A stretch of 64,000 nucleotides of DNA. It comes from Treponema vincentii. GTDB taxonomy: Bacteria > Spirochaetota > Spirochaetia > Treponematales > Treponemataceae. This document shows, in pieces, positions 60,604 to 64,000 of the stretch; positions within the stretch are counted from its first letter, which is position 1; every line of letters begins with the position of its first letter. The notes under the pieces were generated by a model. The model saw nothing but the letters and a program-made list of their open reading frames with translations, ran no database searches and had not been told where the DNA came from. The translations under genes and the position numbers were made by a program. Location: contig NZ_CP048020.1 in assembly GCF_010365865.1 (NCBI RefSeq), positions 2,542,001 through 2,606,000 on the forward strand. Direction: 5' to 3'.

Positions 60604-62649
60604 TCAATCACCAGCTTGCTGTTCAAAAAACCGATGCAAGGCTTCTTGAGCCCGAACCGGCTGCTGTCCTTGCGGCAAAGTTTTGCGGTGCCAGCTGCCG
60701 TCCGGTTGCATTTCAAAGGCCTTTACGTTATCCGCAAAGTACACGCTAAAAAAATAATCCAGAAGCTTCTGATTCTGCTTATCCAAAACAGGAAACAACA
60801 GCTCTACCCGCCGCTCAAGATTGCGGGGCATCCAATCCGCACTGGAAAGATACCATTCAGGATTACCGCCGTTTTCAAAATAGAATATCCGGCTATGCTC
60901 CAAATAGCGGTCGATAATACTGACGACGCGGACGTTTTCGCTGATACCCCGCTGCCCGGGAATGAGCATACAGATACCCCGCACGTTTAAATCGATCCGG
61001 ACACCTGCCTGAGACGCCTTGTAAATCGCGGCAATCAGTTCAGGGTGAGAAAGGCTGTTCATCTTTGCGATAATGCGGGCGGGCTTATGCTGTCGTGCAA
61101 AGTCGATTTCCCGCTCGATATAGCCCAGCAGAGTACGCTTGAGTGCGTCAGGCGCGGTAATGATATAGCGGGGTGTCTCTTGTGTATATTTACCGCACAG
61201 ACGCGAAAAAATAATGTGCGCGTCGGCAATCATACGCGGATTGACGGTAAACAACGATATATCCGCATAGAGCCGTGCGGTGGTGTCGTTGTAGTTGCCG
61301 GTAGACAAGTGCAGATACCCCTGCTCACCCTGCCCCTCGCGCCGCATAATCAGCAAAAGTTTTGCGTGAACCTTCAAATGCGGCAGATCATACACCACCC
61401 GCACGCCATGCTTTTGCAGCCGTTTTACCCAACCGAGATTCCGCTCCTCATCAAAGCGCGCTTTTAATTCCACAAATACCGTAACCTGTTTTCCCCGCTT
61501 TGCAGCCTCCACCAACGCGCGCACAACGGGCGAGCTTTTACTGGTACGATACAAGGTCATACGGATGGACGTTACGGCAGGGTCTTCCGCAGCGTCAGAC
61601 AAAAGCCTGATAACCGGTTTATATGACTGATACGGCACGTGCAGTAGAATATCGTGTGCTTTGATACTATCCCACAGCGTACCGTCAGAGGAAAAGGCAG
61701 GATGTGCAAAATGCTTCCATTTTCCATTTCTCAGCCGTTTAAACCCGTCTATTTCCGTGATTTTTGCAAAAGAGGAAAGTCCAATGGGAGCCTCGCTCAA
61801 ATAAATATCTTTTTCGCCCAGTTGAAACAACTCGCTCATCCGCCGCACCAATGCGGGGGATTCATGCGTACTCGTCATCCGCACGACAAACGAGTATCGG
61901 CGTCTGATAAGAACCTCTTCCAATGCCTCGATAAAACCGTCATCGGAGGAATCGTCAACCGTCATACTGGCGGAGCGGTTAATCTTAAAGATTCCCGTTC
62001 CGGTAATCCGGCAGCCGGGGAAAAACGCTCCGCCGAAATACCGAATCAGCTCGTCGATCAGTACGAACCGAACCTTTTTTGCAGGGTCCGATTGCAAAAA
62101 GACAAAGCGCGGAGCCGATGGCACCGGCACAATCGCGAGCCGGTCTTGTCCGCCTGCATCACCCGAAAGCAAAAACCCGACGTGCAGCCGCACATTGGCA
62201 ACACTGTCTGCAAGCGCCTGCTCATTTTCGGAAACTTGCGGGGTAATAATCGGGTAGAGGTGCCGGTAAAAATAATCTTCCAAAAAACGCCGCTCCGCTT
62301 CGGAACATTCTTCCGGTTTGCAATAGGCAAACCCATGCGCTTTTAGCTGAGGCAGAATTTCGGTATTTAATACCGCTTCTTGAATGTCAAACAAGACGCG
62401 CGTTTTTTGCACGATGGCTTCTAACAGCGTTTCTACCGGCCAATCGTCAGCATCGGCAGGTGGATGCCCGCTTTTATAAAATTCTTGCAAGCCGGCAACC
62501 CGCACCATAAAAAACTCATCAAAATTTGAAGATACAATACCGATGAATTTGAGCCGCTCTAAAAGCGGTACCGAGGAAGAGCACGCTTCCGCTAATACCC
62601 GCTCGTTAAAATCGATCCATGAAAGTTCCCTATTAAGATAGTCCATCAT
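60604..62649 (-). CDS. ppk1: Polyphosphate kinase 1
   Basis: 681 residues, all Ppk1 domains: N-terminal YLNRELSWIDFNERVLAEA, head domain, then the two phospholipase-D-like catalytic domains with VHAKLLLIMRR (the autophosphorylated His), YLHLSTGNYNDTTARLYADI, MTLYRTSKSSPVVRALVEAA and RGICMLIPGQRG. It makes inorganic polyphosphate reversibly from ATP. Length is typical. It marks the return to housekeeping sequence beyond the attC array and lies 36 bases downstream of the glycosidase-like gene. Confidence 0.97.
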   Translation of the reverse strand: MMDYLNRELSWIDFNERVLAEACSSSVPLLERLKFIGIVSSNFDEFFMVRVAGLQEFYKSGHPPADADDWPVETLLEAIVQKTRVLFDIQEAVLNTEILPQLKAHGFAYCKPEECSEAERRFLEDYFYRHLYPIITPQVSENEQALADSVANVRLHVGFLLSGDAGGQDRLAIVPVPSAPRFVFLQSDPAKKVRFVLIDELIRYFGGAFFPGCRITGTGIFKINRSASMTVDDSSDDGFIEALEEVLIRRRYSFVVRMTSTHESPALVRRMSELFQLGEKDIYLSEAPIGLSSFAKITEIDGFKRLRNGKWKHFAHPAFSSDGTLWDSIKAHDILLHVPYQSYKPVIRLLSDAAEDPAVTSIRMTLYRTSKSSPVVRALVEAAKRGKQVTVFVELKARFDEERNLGWVKRLQKHGVRVVYDLPHLKVHAKLLLIMRREGQGEQGYLHLSTGNYNDTTARLYADISLFTVNPRMIADAHIIFSRLCGKYTQETPRYIITAPDALKRTLLGYIEREIDFARQHKPARIIAKMNSLSHPELIAAIYKASQAGVRIDLNVRGICMLIPGQRGISENVRVVSIIDRYLEHSRIFYFENGGNPEWYLSSADWMPRNLERRVELLFPVLDKQNQKLLDYFFSVYFADNVKAFEMQPDGSWHRKTLPQGQQPVRAQEALHRFFEQQAGD

Positions 62650-62685
62650 AGTGAAGGTCTCGCGAAACTTTGCAGGCAGCTCCGC

Positions 62686-63999
62686 TTACAGTTTATCGAT
62701 GAGCATCGAACACTTACCGGAGGGTATCGGCAGCGTTTTCTTTTTTTGTCCGAGGATATTGATAGTAAAGTAATAGAGCTTTTCGCTTTCCATGTGGATT
62801 TCCCAGCCCCGCTGCGTTTTTGACGATAGGATGGTAACGAGGTTTCGTTTCAGGCTCAAGTTTTCGATTCCCATTACCTCAAGATTCGGAATAATCCAAT
62901 CGACGGTTTTTCGCGGGAAACTGATAGAAAGCCCGATCACATTTTCAATCATCAATGTGATGGTCGAGAGCGCTGCCGAAAAAAGATATTGCTTGCGCGG
63001 GAAATTTTCATGGTCAGGCCATTGCGCGGGGCCTTCTTTTTGCGGCAAATACGCTTCCCACAACGCGCCTTTTTTGCTGTTGCCGTCGGGAGCAAGTCCG
63101 TCAAGTACGTAATAGATATGCCGGATAGCACATTCCCGCGCAAGTTCCCACCGCTCATATTTTTCCAAGCCCTTAATGACGATAAAGTTCAAATGCGGGA
63201 ACACACTCCCCAACGCCCCCATACCGCGTTCATTATACGCAGAGTCATCAAGCGACAAGCTGGGAATAGGATGGTCGGAACCGAAGGTTTCGGGATTGAG
63301 CAAGTGTGCGGAAAGCTGTTCGGCCTTGTCCTCATTGGGGATTTCGGCAAGCAGCGGCCAAAAACCGGCGATTGTCTTTTGCGGCAATTTTTGTTCATCC
63401 GCATCGATATCGTGATAAAAACCCGTTTCGGCATTCCACATAAGGGCGTTGATACGGGTTTTCAGCGTAAAATAAACCCGTTTATACTGAAAACTCAATT
63501 CCTTGTCGTTAAGGATATCCCCCAGCACCGACATATACAGCGCGTTAACCGCGACCGCCGCATTAAAGTCTACCAGATAGGCAGCTTTCTTGCGCGGTGT
63601 ATTGTACATTTCTACGGCTGCGAGCGGGACGGTATACAATCCGTTCGGTTGTTTGAACGAAGTATCCAGCCACTTCATATAGCGAGTTAGTACCGGCATG
63701 ACATCCTTCACCCGTTTTTTATTCGCCGTCTTGTGGAACATATTATATTCCGCCCATGCAAAAAGCGGCATACCGACACCTTCGGGATTATCGCTCGAAA
63801 ACACCGGCTCACCGGTTTCTACATTATACTGAGATCGAATCGCCCCCGATTCTTCCTGATGTGCATAGAAAAAATCCAATCCCTGATTCGCACTATAGTT
63901 TCGGTTTGAATAGACAAAAAAGAACGATGAAAAGATGGTTTCATACTGATTTAAAAACCATCCGTTGTTATCGGGATACAGAAAGAAACTTTCAGTTGT
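62686..63999 (-). CDS. Glycoside hydrolase (GH37/GH63-like), 5' end outside window
   Basis: The frame is open to the window edge through TTESFFLYPDNNGWFLNQYE, so the start lies beyond 64000. The visible 437 residues have the (alpha/alpha)6-barrel pattern of trehalase and glucosidase families: SQYNVETGEPVFSSDNPEGV, ADLVDFNAAVAVNALYMSVL-type helices, NALMWNAETGFYHDID, and DGLAPDGNSKKGALWEAYLP with a C-terminal beta domain. The acidic catalytic residues cannot be assigned with certainty. Probably cleaves an alpha-glucoside; substrate unknown. Confidence 0.7.
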   Translation of the reverse strand, partial: TTESFFLYPDNNGWFLNQYETIFSSFFFVYSNRNYSANQGLDFFYAHQEESGAIRSQYNVETGEPVFSSDNPEGVGMPLFAWAEYNMFHKTANKKRVKDVMPVLTRYMKWLDTSFKQPNGLYTVPLAAVEMYNTPRKKAAYLVDFNAAVAVNALYMSVLGDILNDKELSFQYKRVYFTLKTRINALMWNAETGFYHDIDADEQKLPQKTIAGFWPLLAEIPNEDKAEQLSAHLLNPETFGSDHPIPSLSLDDSAYNERGMGALGSVFPHLNFIVIKGLEKYERWELARECAIRHIYYVLDGLAPDGNSKKGALWEAYLPQKEGPAQWPDHENFPRKQYLFSAALSTITLMIENVIGLSISFPRKTVDWIIPNLEVMGIENLSLKRNLVTILSSKTQRGWEIHMESEKLYYFTINILGQKKKTLPIPSGKCSMLIDKL

Positions 64000-64000
64000 T

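Noticed and set aside
61654-62346. A 230-codon open frame opposite ppk1
   Set aside because: Antisense to a fully conserved enzyme; composition reflects ppk1 codon bias.

Overview
The window reads as a chromosomal segment of an oral-type Treponema (Spirochaetota). The best marker is a class B periplasmic flagellin that begins [17 protein letters not shown]. Supporting it are a cofactor-rich Hnd-type [FeFe] hydrogenase, several large proteins without recognisable families, and chromosomal integron-type attC sites, which are known from Treponema denticola. The species is an inference, not proven here.

Layout. (1) 1-8.6 kb: a Doc/Fic toxin cut by the window edge, an AraC-type regulator, and a purine-catabolism operon on the minus strand (guaD-ade-xdhA-xdhB-xdhC) with its own promoter and terminator, then tRNA-Thr(CGT). 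The operon would convert guanine and adenine to xanthine and hypoxanthine and oxidise these further. (2) 8.7-16.2 kb: a wrecked type I restriction-modification locus (hsdM with a nonsense codon and an internal deletion, hsdS split by an in-frame TGA, hsdR reduced to fragments and interrupted by an interspersed repeat). It has an intact BRO-N/Fic gene, and a four-gene operon with its own promoter sits between hsdS and hsdM. The last two genes of that operon match the Kiwa anti-phage pair (KwaA membrane protein, KwaB DUF4868); the first two are a DUF5986-like protein and an XRE-ImmA/IrrE metallopeptidase. (3) 16.2-50.7 kb: mostly housekeeping: SIMPL lipoprotein, a VapBC-like pair, radA, an HtrA protease, a Fur-family regulator, lspA, tRNA-Ala(GGC), a Nudix hydrolase, a CofE-like protein, acylphosphatase, a PHP phosphatase, flaB, mutS2, HD-GYP, an HerA-like ATPase, mutL-xseB, and an hndABCD hydrogenase operon (hndC frameshifted). 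Around 29-31 kb lies a patch of small exported or membrane proteins and decayed genes. (4) 51.06-60.3 kb: an AT-rich array of small, mostly unknown genes. All but one are on the minus strand, and they are separated by attC-like imperfect palindromes with ACCTAAC/GTTAGGT-type ends. No integrase lies within it, so it looks like a CALIN (attC cluster lacking an integrase). A good promoter sits at its upstream (right-hand) end and a diverged copy of that promoter lies inside the array. (5) 60.6-64 kb: ppk1 and a glycoside-hydrolase-like gene cut by the edge.

Recurring themes are decay and transfer. At least five reading frames carry a single in-frame stop in otherwise continuous protein sequence. 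A hairpin-bearing repeat occurs at four places, once inside hsdR with a near-perfect 6-bp target duplication. Several cassette genes end inside their attC site. No CRISPR array, rRNA or integrase gene was seen.
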